Source: Deferribacter autotrophicus (lineage in GTDB: Bacteria; Chrysiogenota; Deferribacteres; Deferribacterales; Deferribacteraceae). Taken from it: 64,000 nucleotides of DNA. Below are positions 28,757 through 37,878 of the stretch, piece after piece. A program made the translations under genes and the position numbers. The notes under the pieces were generated by a model that saw only the letters and a list, made by a program, of their open reading frames with translations, was not told where the DNA came from and ran no database searches. How positions within the stretch are numbered: position 1 is the first letter of the stretch; each line of letters starts with the position of its first letter. The DNA is taken from positions 124,001 to 188,000 of the forward strand of contig NZ_VFJB01000006.1 in the NCBI RefSeq assembly GCF_008362905.1. The letters run 5' to 3'.

Positions 28757-31534
28757 TTATTTTTTCAAAAGATTTTTTATAACCTTAAGTAACTCTTTGG
28801 CATCAAAAGGTTTTTTGAAAAAGGGGTAATTTTTATCGAAAATTTCTTTTATTAGTTTGGATTCGTCAGACCCTGAAATAAAAATGATTGGCATTTCAGG
28901 TTTTAATGTTAAAAACTTTTTTGCTAAATCAATGCCATTTTTGTCATATAAAAAAATATCTATTATTGCTAGCTCAATATTGTTACTAGTAAATTTAATT
29001 AAAGCATCGTTATAACTGTTTGATGTCATAATATCATACAGTTCACGATCTAAAATAATTTTTGCTGAATCAAGTATAGAATCCTCATCATCTACTAATA
29101 ATATTGTTTTCTTGGTTTTATCTCTTTTTGATTGTATAGACAAATCGCTTACTAAATTGTAGGTATGCATAATTGTGGGGAGATAGATTTTAAAGGTTGT
29201 ACCTTTACCCACCTCAGATTCTGCAGTTATTGTGCCACCATGTTTTTTTATTATACCATAGCTGGTAGCTAAACCAAGGCCTGTTCCTCCACCAGCTTTT
29301 TTTGTGGTATAGAATGGTTCAAAAATTTTGGGTAAATCCTTTTCCGCAATTCCGACACCAGTATCAGATATAGATAGCTCGATATATGCACCGGGGTTTA
29401 GTTCAGGATTAAAGAGGCTACTGTATTCATCAATAACTTTACAATTTGCTGTAATCTGAAAAACTCCTCCATTTGGCATCGCATCTTTTGCATTTGCTGT
29501 GAGATTTAAAATAACTTGAGTCATCTGGATTGGATCACCCTCAAAAGCAGGCAAATTTGAAGGGATATCTATGATCAAAGAGATGTTTTCTCCAAGTGTG
29601 CTTTTAATTAATGGAACAGTATCATTTATTAATTTTTTAATGTTTAAAATTTTGATATCTGATTTAGATTCTCTACTAAATTCTAATAGCTTATTTATTA
29701 ACTGTGCAGATTTATTTGAAGATTCATGGATTATTTTTGCTGATTTTTTTAGCTGTTCTGGCAGATCTTTATTTTTTAAAAGATAGGATGATAATGTAAC
29801 AATTGGAGTTAACATGTTGTTGAGTTCGTGAGCTATACCGGCAGTAAAATATGCAATACTTCTTAGTTTTTCAGTATTTATTATCTGAAATTCAAAATTT
29901 TTATAAAGAGTTATGTCATATAGAAAACTATACACATGTGTAAGATTACCATCTTTATCAAATCTACCAACAGCATTTTCTAAAACGATAGTTTCATTAC
30001 CTTCTTTATCGATATAAGTCATTTCGATGTTTTTTACCGTTTTCTTTTCCTTTAAAATTTTTAGAAATAGTTCTCGCTGTTTTCTATCTTTATAGAAATT
30101 TGAAGCGTTAATCGTTTTGAGTTCATTTTTATCTTTATATTTAAAGAGATTTAAGAATGCTTGATTACAGTCGATAAAATCTCCTTTAGGTGTGGTAATA
30201 CAAATTGCAGCAAGATTTTCTTCTAAAAATTTTTCAAAATCTTCAGATAAATTTGATAATTTCATAGATTGTTCTAATCTGTAGAACGTGCTTGCTATAA
30301 GGTTTGATATTTCACTTAGGATTATACGTTCAAATTCTTCGAGTTTTCTATCCCAAGCATTTATGTTTAAGATTATGTATCCATAAAAATTATTGAGATA
30401 CTGAATTTTGGATGAAAAAGTAAGGCTTCCATGTTGTAAGTTTAAATATGGGCAGGTTTTGCATGTCTTATTGTTATGATGATCATTTAAGACGATATAA
30501 TTTTGATTATGCAATGCGTTGATACATTCTGGTAACCCTTTTTCAAGATTTTTTGCAAATAGTGTTTCATCATCCTTTGTAAAACCGTAAGTTATAAAGT
30601 CACTGATTTCTTTATTATTATCAAGTAAAACGATAGAAAAACATTTTATATCATTATATTTTGAAAGAAGATTTGCCGTTTCTGATAAAATTAATTCTTT
30701 AGATTGTAATAGTTTGAGATTTTTATTAAGTTCATGCAAGATAAACAGCAAATTGAGATGGTTTTGAAGCTTTTTTTTAGCAGATTTCTCTTCGTGGATA
30801 TCAATGGCAGTTATTAACCCTGCATGTTTACCGTTGTAAGTTGTAACTCGTCCTTCCAGTAAAACCCATCTCTTTTTTCCATCTTTTCTTTTTACAAGTA
30901 TTTCATATTTGTTTTCAGGGTCATACCCTTCTTGTCGCTTTCTACCCCGTTTTTTTACAATTTCTTGAAAATTATCATCTACTAACTCCCAGAATTTCAT
31001 CCCAACAATTTCATTTTTTGAATAACCAGTAATTTTAGTGGCTGCAGGATTTGCGAAGATTATAATGTCATCTTGATAAAAGATAATTGCAACAGAGGTT
31101 TTTTCATAAAGGTCTCTAAAAATTTGATTTCTTTCTTCTAACTGAATTTGAATTTTCTTTTTATCCGTGATATCTTTTATGGTAATTAATACGTTATCAA
31201 TAGTTTTTTTGTTAATAATTATAGGAGTTGAGGTGATCTGTAGATATTTTGTTTTTCCATTAAATGGAACTTTCAATTCATTATCGCTAGATTTTCCTGT
31301 AATAATAACTTCTTTAGCTGGACATTTTGATACATTTTGGCAAATATTGTGAAATTCTTTTTTGTTATCAAAGCATTTATTGCCCTCGATAAAACCTTTT
31401 TCTTTTGCTTTGTGATTTGCAAATAAGATGGTAAGATCTTTGTTTACTGAAAAAACGATGTCTGGTAGATTATCTAAGATTTTTTTAAAAAAAAACGCAT
31501 CTGCTCTCATATATAATTCTAAAGTATTTTCCAT
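28757..31534 (-). CDS. Hybrid sensor histidine kinase (PAS-PAS-GAF-PAS-HisKA-HATPase-REC)
   Basis: Soluble 925-aa kinase without TM segment. PAS1 (about 10-115) has three Cys (GNKCFD, HNICQN, SKCPAK); PAS2 is about 125-245; a GAF-like domain about 265-415 contains TCKTCPYL; PAS3 about 430-550. HisKA has the phospho-His in TAGIAHELNNML, the ATPase domain has the N box NLTANAKDAM and GTGLGLATSYG, and the C-terminal receiver has VDDED with acceptor Asp in IDIFLYDKNG. It has no cognate response regulator next to it. Cys pairs suggest redox, metal or FeS sensing (inference). The start is ATG 31534; the Shine-Dalgarno is weak. A foldback element begins 26 nt upstream. Confidence 0.92.
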   Translation of the reverse strand: MENTLELYMRADAFFFKKILDNLPDIVFSVNKDLTILFANHKAKEKGFIEGNKCFDNKKEFHNICQNVSKCPAKEVIITGKSSDNELKVPFNGKTKYLQITSTPIIINKKTIDNVLITIKDITDKKKIQIQLEERNQIFRDLYEKTSVAIIFYQDDIIIFANPAATKITGYSKNEIVGMKFWELVDDNFQEIVKKRGRKRQEGYDPENKYEILVKRKDGKKRWVLLEGRVTTYNGKHAGLITAIDIHEEKSAKKKLQNHLNLLFILHELNKNLKLLQSKELILSETANLLSKYNDIKCFSIVLLDNNKEISDFITYGFTKDDETLFAKNLEKGLPECINALHNQNYIVLNDHHNNKTCKTCPYLNLQHGSLTFSSKIQYLNNFYGYIILNINAWDRKLEEFERIILSEISNLIASTFYRLEQSMKLSNLSEDFEKFLEENLAAICITTPKGDFIDCNQAFLNLFKYKDKNELKTINASNFYKDRKQRELFLKILKEKKTVKNIEMTYIDKEGNETIVLENAVGRFDKDGNLTHVYSFLYDITLYKNFEFQIINTEKLRSIAYFTAGIAHELNNMLTPIVTLSSYLLKNKDLPEQLKKSAKIIHESSNKSAQLINKLLEFSRESKSDIKILNIKKLINDTVPLIKSTLGENISLIIDIPSNLPAFEGDPIQMTQVILNLTANAKDAMPNGGVFQITANCKVIDEYSSLFNPELNPGAYIELSISDTGVGIAEKDLPKIFEPFYTTKKAGGGTGLGLATSYGIIKKHGGTITAESEVGKGTTFKIYLPTIMHTYNLVSDLSIQSKRDKTKKTILLVDDEDSILDSAKIILDRELYDIMTSNSYNDALIKFTSNNIELAIIDIFLYDKNGIDLAKKFLTLKPEMPIIFISGSDESKLIKEIFDKNYPFFKKPFDAKELLKVIKNLLKK

Positions 31535-31559
31535 TTAAGTTCAATTTAATTTGAGGTTT

Positions 31560-31788
31560 TGGAGTCACCCCTATTTTTTAAGAATAGTAATATTATGAGT
31601 ATTATTAGTAGATTACACACTAAATACAGTGGAAAATATTTTTCTCATTCTCGTGGCACGTCCAGTGCCACTTGCGAGGCAGGTTTCTCAAAAATCGCCA
31701 TCCATGGCGATTTTTTGGAAACCTAAACCCGAAAAATATTTTCCAATGTATTATAAAATATTATTTTTTAAATTTTGGGGTGACTCCA
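31560..31788. mobile_element. Foldback/MITE-like element, 229 bp
   Basis: Perfect 12-bp terminal inverted repeats TGGAGTCACCCC (31560-31571) and GGGGTGACTCCA (31777-31788). Inside are 20-bp arms with one mismatch (31625-31644 and 31731-31750), a 7-bp hairpin GTGGCAC/GTGCCAC (31653-31671) and a 21-bp near-perfect hairpin with a 2-nt loop (31681-31724). It encodes no transposase. No clear target-site duplication is visible. The inside is richer in G+C than the flanks. It separates the kinase gene from the pheA promoter and may carry regulatory or terminator activity. A structured RNA is the alternative. Confidence 0.65.
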
Positions 31789-31822
31789 GAATTTGAAGTT
31801 GTTTTTAAGGGTTAAATAAGGG

Positions 31823-31851
31823 TTGAATATTTTTTAACTCTGATTTATATT
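31823..31851 (+). promoter_or_regulatory. Predicted leaderless promoter of the aromatic operon
   Basis: TTGAAT (31823-31828) and TATATT (31846-31851) are spaced by 17 nt. The pheA ATG begins at 31858, seven bases after the -10 box, which is where transcription would start. No Shine-Dalgarno precedes this ATG. Together these suggest a leaderless mRNA. Confidence 0.55.
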
Positions 31852-31857
31852 TTGCAC

Positions 31858-32928
31858 ATGGAAAGATTAGATGAATTAAGAAAACAAATTGATGTAATTG
31901 ATGAGCAGATATTAAAATTATTGAATAAACGAGCAGAGCTTGCCATTGAAATTGGTAAGATAAAAAAAGCTCAAAACAAACCTCTTTATGTGCCGTCGAG
32001 AGAAAAAGCTATTTACGAAAGATTAAAAGCTATAAATAGTGGCCCTTTCCCTGATGAGTATATAAAAAATGTGTTTCGTGAGATTATATCTGCATCACTT
32101 TCCCTTGAAGAGGTGCAGAAAATTGCTTATCTTGGGCCAGAAGGGACATTTACCCATCTGGCTGGAATAAAACATTTTGGACTAGCAGCAAAATTAATTC
32201 CGCTTTCCAATATCTCTGATGTTTTCGAATATGTGGAGAAGAAGAGATGTACATATGGGGTTATTCCTATAGAAAACTCTCTTGAAGGGGTGGTAAATCA
32301 TACCCTTGATATGTTTATGGATTCAAATCTTAAAATTTGTGGCGAAGTATACCTTGAGGTATCCCATCATTTGATGAATTTGAGTGGAAATTTTGATGAT
32401 ATAAAAAAGATTTATTCTCACCCCCATGCTATTGCTCAATGCAGAAAATGGTTATCTAAAAATGCAAGAAGGATTACTGTAGTGGAGGTGGAGTCTACTG
32501 CCAAAGCGGCTGAAATTGCTAAAAAAGATGCATCTGTAGCTGCTATTGCCTCTGAGATGGCTGAAATTCATTATGGTTTGAAGATTGTAGAAAAAAGTAT
32601 AGAAGATTTTACAAACAATTTTACAAGGTTTCTCGTGATTGGATATACAGAGTCTGCAAGGACCGGCAATGATAAAACATCAATAATGTTTTCTGTAGCT
32701 CATAGAGCTGGTTCTTTGTATGAGGCACTGAGGGCTTTTGCAAAACAGAATATAAACATGACAAAGATAGAGTCTCGTCCCTCCAAAAGGAAAGCCTGGG
32801 AGTATATTTTTTACGTAGATATAGATGGTCATATTATGGATGAAAATGTAAAAATTGCACTGGATAACTTTTCAAAAAATGTTAATATATTAAAAATATT
32901 AGGCTCTTATCCAAAGGGGGAAAAATGA
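31858..32928 (+). CDS. pheA: Chorismate mutase / prephenate dehydratase (P-protein)
   Basis: Bifunctional enzyme converting chorismate to prephenate and then phenylpyruvate. Residues 1-85 are an AroQ chorismate mutase (LDELRKQIDVIDEQIL, RAELAIEIGKIK). About 93-270 is the dehydratase (YLGPEGTFTHLA; IENSLEGVVNHTLD; NNFTRFLVIG, with the catalytic Thr). An ACT domain (about 280-356; RAGSLYEAL and ESRPSK) should mediate Phe feedback. I start at ATG 31858 (MERLDE); a TTG two codons upstream is the alternative. Overlaps hisC by 4 nt and heads the operon. Confidence 0.96.
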   Translation: MERLDELRKQIDVIDEQILKLLNKRAELAIEIGKIKKAQNKPLYVPSREKAIYERLKAINSGPFPDEYIKNVFREIISASLSLEEVQKIAYLGPEGTFTHLAGIKHFGLAAKLIPLSNISDVFEYVEKKRCTYGVIPIENSLEGVVNHTLDMFMDSNLKICGEVYLEVSHHLMNLSGNFDDIKKIYSHPHAIAQCRKWLSKNARRITVVEVESTAKAAEIAKKDASVAAIASEMAEIHYGLKIVEKSIEDFTNNFTRFLVIGYTESARTGNDKTSIMFSVAHRAGSLYEALRAFAKQNINMTKIESRPSKRKAWEYIFYVDIDGHIMDENVKIALDNFSKNVNILKILGSYPKGEK

Positions 32929-34022
32929 TAGATTTTAAAAAGCTTGCAGGAGAAAATATTGCATTACTTATACCATATAAGCCTGGTAAACCTGTAAAAG
33001 AGCTGGAAAGAGAATTGGGGATAAGAAAGGCAATAAAACTTGCGTCAAACGAAAATCCTATGGGGATTTCGCCAAAGAGTAAAGAGGCTTTAATTTCCTT
33101 TATGGATGAATTGAATAGATATCCTCTTGGCGATTGTTATTATTTAAGAAAAAAGCTTGCCGGTAAGCTCGGGGTTGCAGAGAATAAGCTACTTTTTGGT
33201 ACAGGTTCTAATGAAATTATAGAATTGTTAATTAGAACTTTTGTAAAATCTGGTGAAAATGTGGTTTCTTTTTTCCCAAGCTTTTCAGTGTACGGAATAA
33301 TTGCTCAGGCGAACGGCTCTTTCTGCAAATGGGTTGAAACAGACGATGATTTCAAAGTAAATTTTGAAAAAATACTAAATACAATTGATAATAATACAAA
33401 AATAGTTTTTCTTGCAAACCCTAATAATCCTACAGGTACATATTTTAGCCATGATGAACTAGTTAATTTTCTTGATAATGTTAGGGATGATGTTCTTGTT
33501 GTTTTAGATGAAGCTTATTATGAGTTTGTTGATGCTCATGATTATCCTCAGAGTGTAAAATTGTTGGATAAATATCCAAATCTTTTTATTATGCGGACCT
33601 TCTCAAAAGCTTATGGTTTGGCAGGATTTAGGATTGGTTATGTGATAGGAAGTCCTGAAGGGATTGATATGTTAAACAGAGTGCGCCAGCCTTTCAATGT
33701 GAATATGGCTGCTCAAATTGTGGCTGAAGCTGCTCTTGAAGATCACGAGTTCTTGAGGAAGGTTATTAAAAATAATCGAGATGGTAAAATTTATCTTTAT
33801 AATGAGTTTAAAAAACTGGGATTGAAATATTATGAAACGCAGGCCAATTTTATCCTTGTAGATGTGAAGGACGGTAATAAGGTTTTTAATGATTTGCTAT
33901 ATAAAGGTGTAATTGTGAGGTTTCTTGGACCGAAACTTGCACCTTACATCAGGGTATCCATCGGATTGCCTGAGGAGAATGAAATTTTTATAGAAAAGCT
34001 AAAAGAGGTTTTGGAGGTATAA
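32925..34022 (+). CDS. hisC: Histidinol-phosphate / aromatic aminotransferase
   Basis: PLP class I/II aminotransferase. The PLP Lys is in TFSKAYGLAGFRIGY near residue 227; NENPMG-like SNENPMGIS, NPNNPTGTY and DEAYYEF are HisC hallmarks. 365 aa. It sits between pheA and aroF rather than in a his operon, so it may serve phenylalanine and tyrosine synthesis as well as histidine; such dual enzymes are known. It overlaps pheA by 4 nt, and aroF starts 1 nt after its stop. Confidence 0.92.
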   Translation: MIDFKKLAGENIALLIPYKPGKPVKELERELGIRKAIKLASNENPMGISPKSKEALISFMDELNRYPLGDCYYLRKKLAGKLGVAENKLLFGTGSNEIIELLIRTFVKSGENVVSFFPSFSVYGIIAQANGSFCKWVETDDDFKVNFEKILNTIDNNTKIVFLANPNNPTGTYFSHDELVNFLDNVRDDVLVVLDEAYYEFVDAHDYPQSVKLLDKYPNLFIMRTFSKAYGLAGFRIGYVIGSPEGIDMLNRVRQPFNVNMAAQIVAEAALEDHEFLRKVIKNNRDGKIYLYNEFKKLGLKYYETQANFILVDVKDGNKVFNDLLYKGVIVRFLGPKLAPYIRVSIGLPEENEIFIEKLKEVLEV

Positions 34023-34023
34023 C

Positions 34024-35043
34024 ATGATTATTGTAATGAGGCCTGAGGCCACAAAAGAAGATATAGATTTTGTAGTAAAAAAACTTACCGATTATGGGTT
34101 TAAAACCCATCTTTCAATGGGGGTAGAAAGAACCATTATCGGTGCTATTGGTGATGAAAGGGCTTTACGTGATAAACCATTGAGTTCATTACCCGGTGTT
34201 GAGAAGGTTGTTCCTATTTTAAAGCCTTACAAACTGGTGAGTAAAGATTTTAAGAAAGAGCCTACTGTTATAAATATTAAAGGAGTTAAGATTGGTGGAA
34301 AACATATTGCAGTGATGGCAGGCCCCTGCTCTGTTGAAAGTAGAGAGTTGCTCTTTGAAGTTGCTGATTCGATTTACAAAGCTGGTGCAAGGATTTTACG
34401 TGGTGGAGCGTTTAAACCGAGAACAAGCCCTTATTCTTTTCAGGGGTTGGGTGAAGAAGGGCTTAAATATTTAAGGGAAGTGGCTGATCATTACGGTATG
34501 CTTGTCATAACAGAACTTATGGATCCAAGGGATTTAGATTTGGTGGCAAAATATGCTGATATTTTACAGATTGGTGCAAGGAATATGTCAAATTTTAGGC
34601 TTTTAAAAGAGGTGGGTAAGGCAAAAGTTCCTGTTATGCTTAAGAGAGGGATGTGTGCCACAATAAAAGAATTTCTAATGGCTGCTGAATATATCGCTAG
34701 TGAAGGGAATTACGATATAATTCTTTGTGAAAGAGGAATAAGATCTTTTGATACTGAGACGAGGAATACACTGGATTTGGCTGCTGTTCCTGTTATTAAG
34801 AATGCAAGCCACTTACCGATTATTGTGGATCCAAGTCATGGGACGGGTAGAAGAGATTGTATACTTCCTATGGCACAGGCTGCCATTGCTGCCGGTGCGG
34901 ACGGTTTAATGGTGGAGGTTCATCCAAGGCCTTCAGAGGCTTTAAGTGATGGGGATCAATCTATTTTACCAGAAAATTTTGATGTGTTGATGAGAAGGGT
35001 TAGAGTTATAGCTGCTACTTTAGAGAAACATCTGGAAGAGTAG
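34024..35043 (+). CDS. aroF: 3-deoxy-7-phosphoheptulonate (DAHP) synthase, type I-beta
   Basis: First shikimate-pathway enzyme, condensing PEP and erythrose 4-phosphate. An N-terminal ferredoxin-like regulatory domain (residues 1-70; MIIVMRPEATKEDID) precedes the barrel, as in the Thermotoga maritima enzyme, where it mediates tyrosine inhibition. Catalytic-site motifs: MAGPCSVES near residue 98, RGGAFKPRTSPYSFQG near residue 122, CERGIRSFD and DPSHGTGRR. 339 aa. It is placed between hisC and tyrA. Confidence 0.96.
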   Translation: MIIVMRPEATKEDIDFVVKKLTDYGFKTHLSMGVERTIIGAIGDERALRDKPLSSLPGVEKVVPILKPYKLVSKDFKKEPTVINIKGVKIGGKHIAVMAGPCSVESRELLFEVADSIYKAGARILRGGAFKPRTSPYSFQGLGEEGLKYLREVADHYGMLVITELMDPRDLDLVAKYADILQIGARNMSNFRLLKEVGKAKVPVMLKRGMCATIKEFLMAAEYIASEGNYDIILCERGIRSFDTETRNTLDLAAVPVIKNASHLPIIVDPSHGTGRRDCILPMAQAAIAAGADGLMVEVHPRPSEALSDGDQSILPENFDVLMRRVRVIAATLEKHLEE

Positions 35044-35048
35044 ATTCG

Positions 35049-35879
35049 GTGCCGAAGGTTTTTGAAAAAATCGGTGTTATAGGTATCGGTCTTATCGGTG
35101 GCTCTTTTGCCAAAGCTTTTTATAAAAAAGGGTATAAAATTTACGGTCTGGATTCTAACAATGAGACTCTCTTAAAGGCCATTGAGTCTGATATTTTCGA
35201 AGGAGTTGCAAATACTCTGGATGATTTTTTAACTTTTGACCTTGATTTGATATATATTACAACGCCTGTTTCATCTGCAAAAAAGATTTTAAGAGATTTA
35301 TCAGCGAAAAATATAACTATACCTATTACTGATGCTTGTAGTACAAAGTTTTCCCTCGTGAAGTTAGCAAAAGAGTTAAATTTGAATTTTTATGGTGGCC
35401 ATCCCATAGCTGGGAAGGAAAAATCAGGTTTTGAGTATAGTGATGATAACATGTTGAAAGGTGCATATCATTTTTTAACGGTAGAGAAAGATGATGATAC
35501 GGTGTTAGCTTTAAAAAAGATGCATGAAGAGATTGGGATGGTTGTAAAGGTGATGGATGCGAAAAAACATGACGAACTTTTTGGGTTAATTAGTCATTTC
35601 CCACATCTTATAGCTTTTGCATTGATAGATTTGGTAGATATAAAAAATCGTGATGCTTTTGGTTTTACAGGGGGGGGATTTAAAGATTTCACTAGGATTG
35701 CAGCAAGTGAACCGAGAATGTGGACCGATATTTTTCTTGATAATAGTGAAGTTGTAGTTTCATTGATTGATGAATTTATAAATATTTTAAATAGCTGGAA
35801 AGATAATATCCTTGATAAAAAGGAAGATGCAATTTTTCACGATATTGGTCTTATTAGCAATATAAGAAGAGGACTGTGA
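35049..35879 (+). CDS. tyrA: Prephenate dehydrogenase
   Basis: NAD(P)-dependent oxidative decarboxylation of prephenate to 4-hydroxyphenylpyruvate. The Rossmann motif GVIGIGLIGGSFAKA is at residues 9-23; the active-site region reads FYGGHPIAGKEKSG, and SHFPHLIAFAL carries a conserved His. No C-terminal ACT domain: 276 aa is the short form. Start GTG 35049. The 53-nt gap to aroA is unusually G/T-rich (see findings). Confidence 0.95.
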   Translation: MPKVFEKIGVIGIGLIGGSFAKAFYKKGYKIYGLDSNNETLLKAIESDIFEGVANTLDDFLTFDLDLIYITTPVSSAKKILRDLSAKNITIPITDACSTKFSLVKLAKELNLNFYGGHPIAGKEKSGFEYSDDNMLKGAYHFLTVEKDDDTVLALKKMHEEIGMVVKVMDAKKHDELFGLISHFPHLIAFALIDLVDIKNRDAFGFTGGGFKDFTRIAASEPRMWTDIFLDNSEVVVSLIDEFINILNSWKDNILDKKEDAIFHDIGLISNIRRGL

Positions 35880-35932
35880 AATGTGTGTAGGTATGTGTAA
35901 GTGTGCAGTGTGAGTGTAGGTGAGGGTGATAT

Positions 35933-37210
35933 ATGGTTACTTTTGAGAAAGTAAAAACATTAAAAGGTGAAGTGGAAGTTCCTGCTGATAAATCTATAAC
36001 ACATAGAAGCTTTATCCTTTCTGCAATGGCTTGTGGCGAATCTGTTGTAAAAAATCCTCTTATGTCAAGGGATACAAAGGCTACGATGGCCGCTTTAAAA
36101 GCCTGTGGGGTTCAGTTTGAAGAGATTGAGGATGGTTTTAAGGTTATTTCTAAAGGGTATGAACATTTTAATGAGCCTTTTGACATAATAAATTGTGAAA
36201 ATTCAGGGACTACAGCTAGACTTTTAACGGGACTTTTTTCCCCTATGAGAAAATATTTTGTCTTGACGGGAGATAATTCTCTGAAAAAAAGACCCATGGG
36301 CAGGGTTACAGAACCGCTAAGCAAAATGGGTGCTGTTATTTTTGGTAGAAACAATAATAAAAACTTACCTATCACCATCTTGCCATCTGAAATGCGTGGG
36401 ATAAAAATTGAGTCAACTGTAAAAAGTGCGCAGGTGAAAAGTGCAATAATTTTGGCAGGTTTGCAGATAGATGGAGAAACGGTTTATGTGGAAAGGGTAA
36501 AAACAAGAAATCACACAGAAGTAATGCTAAAATATTATGGTGTGGATCTTGAAATAGATAATGATGAAATAAAGGTACCTGGTAAGCAAATTTTAAAACC
36601 TTCAATTGTGGAAGTGCCGGGGGATTTTTCTTCTGCTGCCTTTTTTATAGGTGCAGCTTTAATGTTTGAAAATAGTGAGATTTTGATTAAAAATGTGGGT
36701 TTAAATCCTACGAGGACTGGTTTTATTCAGGTTTTAAAAGATCTTGGTGCAGATATTTCTATTACAGTTCGGGATGATTCTTTTGAGGTTAGAGGGGATA
36801 TTTTTGTAAGACACTCTGGTTTAAAAGGTGGCAAAGTTGAGGGGGAGATTATTCCCAATATTATTGATGAAATTCCACTTCTTGGTGTCCTTGGACTTTT
36901 CTGTGAGAATCCTCTTGAGATAAGGGATGCTGAAGAGCTGAGGGTGAAGGAATCTGATAGAATTAATTCTATTGTTCATAATTTGAATGTTGTGGGTGCT
37001 AAGATAGAAGAGTATAACGATGGGTTTAAGGTTTACCCAATTAAAAATGTGAATGATGGTGGAGTGTTAAAATCTTTTGATGATCATCGTATTGCAATGA
37101 TAAATATTTTACTTGCAAAAAGATTTGGAAACTTTTTAATTGACAGTATCGAGAGTATTGATGTATCGTTTCCTGATTTTATTGAGAGGTTTGAGCTGTT
37201 AGAGGTTTAA
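35933..37210 (+). CDS. aroA: 5-enolpyruvylshikimate 3-phosphate synthase
   Basis: Sixth shikimate-pathway enzyme, transferring enolpyruvyl from PEP to shikimate 3-phosphate; the glyphosate target. Motifs: VPADKSITHRSFILSA at residues 17-32, NCENSGTTARLLTGL near residue 86, KRPMGRVTEPL near residue 119, and C-terminal RVKESDRI plus DDHRIAM. 425 aa. Ala at the position after DNSL-type residues was not examined further, so I make no statement on class I versus II. Followed by cmk after 2 nt. Confidence 0.97.
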   Translation: MVTFEKVKTLKGEVEVPADKSITHRSFILSAMACGESVVKNPLMSRDTKATMAALKACGVQFEEIEDGFKVISKGYEHFNEPFDIINCENSGTTARLLTGLFSPMRKYFVLTGDNSLKKRPMGRVTEPLSKMGAVIFGRNNNKNLPITILPSEMRGIKIESTVKSAQVKSAIILAGLQIDGETVYVERVKTRNHTEVMLKYYGVDLEIDNDEIKVPGKQILKPSIVEVPGDFSSAAFFIGAALMFENSEILIKNVGLNPTRTGFIQVLKDLGADISITVRDDSFEVRGDIFVRHSGLKGGKVEGEIIPNIIDEIPLLGVLGLFCENPLEIRDAEELRVKESDRINSIVHNLNVVGAKIEEYNDGFKVYPIKNVNDGGVLKSFDDHRIAMINILLAKRFGNFLIDSIESIDVSFPDFIERFELLEV

Positions 37211-37212
37211 GG

Positions 37213-37878
37213 TTGCTTCGCATAGCCATTGATGGGCCTGCAGGTAGTGGGAAAAGTACTATTGCAAAGATTTTAGCAAAAAAATACGGCTTGTTGTATA
37301 TCGATACAGGGGCTATGTATCGTTTTGCTGCTTATCTCATGCTCACTGAGAATATGGATTTTAATGAGCTCGTAGAATCACTTAAAGAAAAAGAGATTAC
37401 TTTTGAGTATAAAGATGGTGAGCAGTATCTTGTTGTTAAAGATGAAATTGCTTTATATTTGAAAGATGAGTTAAGAAGTGTAGAAGTGACAAACCTTGTA
37501 AGTAAAGTAGCCTCTAATAAAGAGGTAAGGGCAGTTTTAACAGATATGCAGAAAAAAATTGCGTCAGAAAACAATGTGGTAATGGATGGAAGAGATATCG
37601 GTACTGTGGTAATTCCAGATGCAGAATTTAAGTTTTTCTTAAATGCTACTTTAAATGAGAGAGCAAAAAGAAGATACAAAGATTTTATTGAAAAAGGTGT
37701 AGAGATAACTTTTGAAGAGGTATTAGAAGATATTAAAAAGCGGGATGAAATGGATGCCAAAAGGGATGTGGCTCCTTTAAAAAAGGCTGATGATGCCATA
37801 GAAATAGATACAACAGGCTTGACAATAGATGATGTAGTTTCAATAATTGAGAGAAATATTGGTAAGGTGCATAGATAG
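37213..37878 (+). CDS. cmk: Cytidylate kinase
   Basis: Phosphorylates CMP and dCMP with ATP. The P-loop IDGPAGSGKST is at residues 5-15; DTGAMYR (31-37) and DGRDIGTVV near residue 125 are family motifs. TTG start at 37213, seven bases after GAGG at 37202-37205. 221 aa. The cmk-rpsA proximity is widespread; here ispH lies between them. Its stop TAG shares a base with the ispH GTG. Confidence 0.97.
   Translation: MLRIAIDGPAGSGKSTIAKILAKKYGLLYIDTGAMYRFAAYLMLTENMDFNELVESLKEKEITFEYKDGEQYLVVKDEIALYLKDELRSVEVTNLVSKVASNKEVRAVLTDMQKKIASENNVVMDGRDIGTVVIPDAEFKFFLNATLNERAKRRYKDFIEKGVEITFEEVLEDIKKRDEMDAKRDVAPLKKADDAIEIDTTGLTIDDVVSIIERNIGKVHR

Noticed and set aside
31653-31675. TGGCAC...TTGC resembling a sigma-54 promoter
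   Set aside because: Spacing from TGGCAC to TTGC does not match -24/-12, and TGGCAC is one arm of a hairpin in the foldback element.
35881-35913. Tiny Cys-containing ORF MCVGMCKCAV
   Set aside because: A by-product of the GTGT-rich spacer with no ribosome site.
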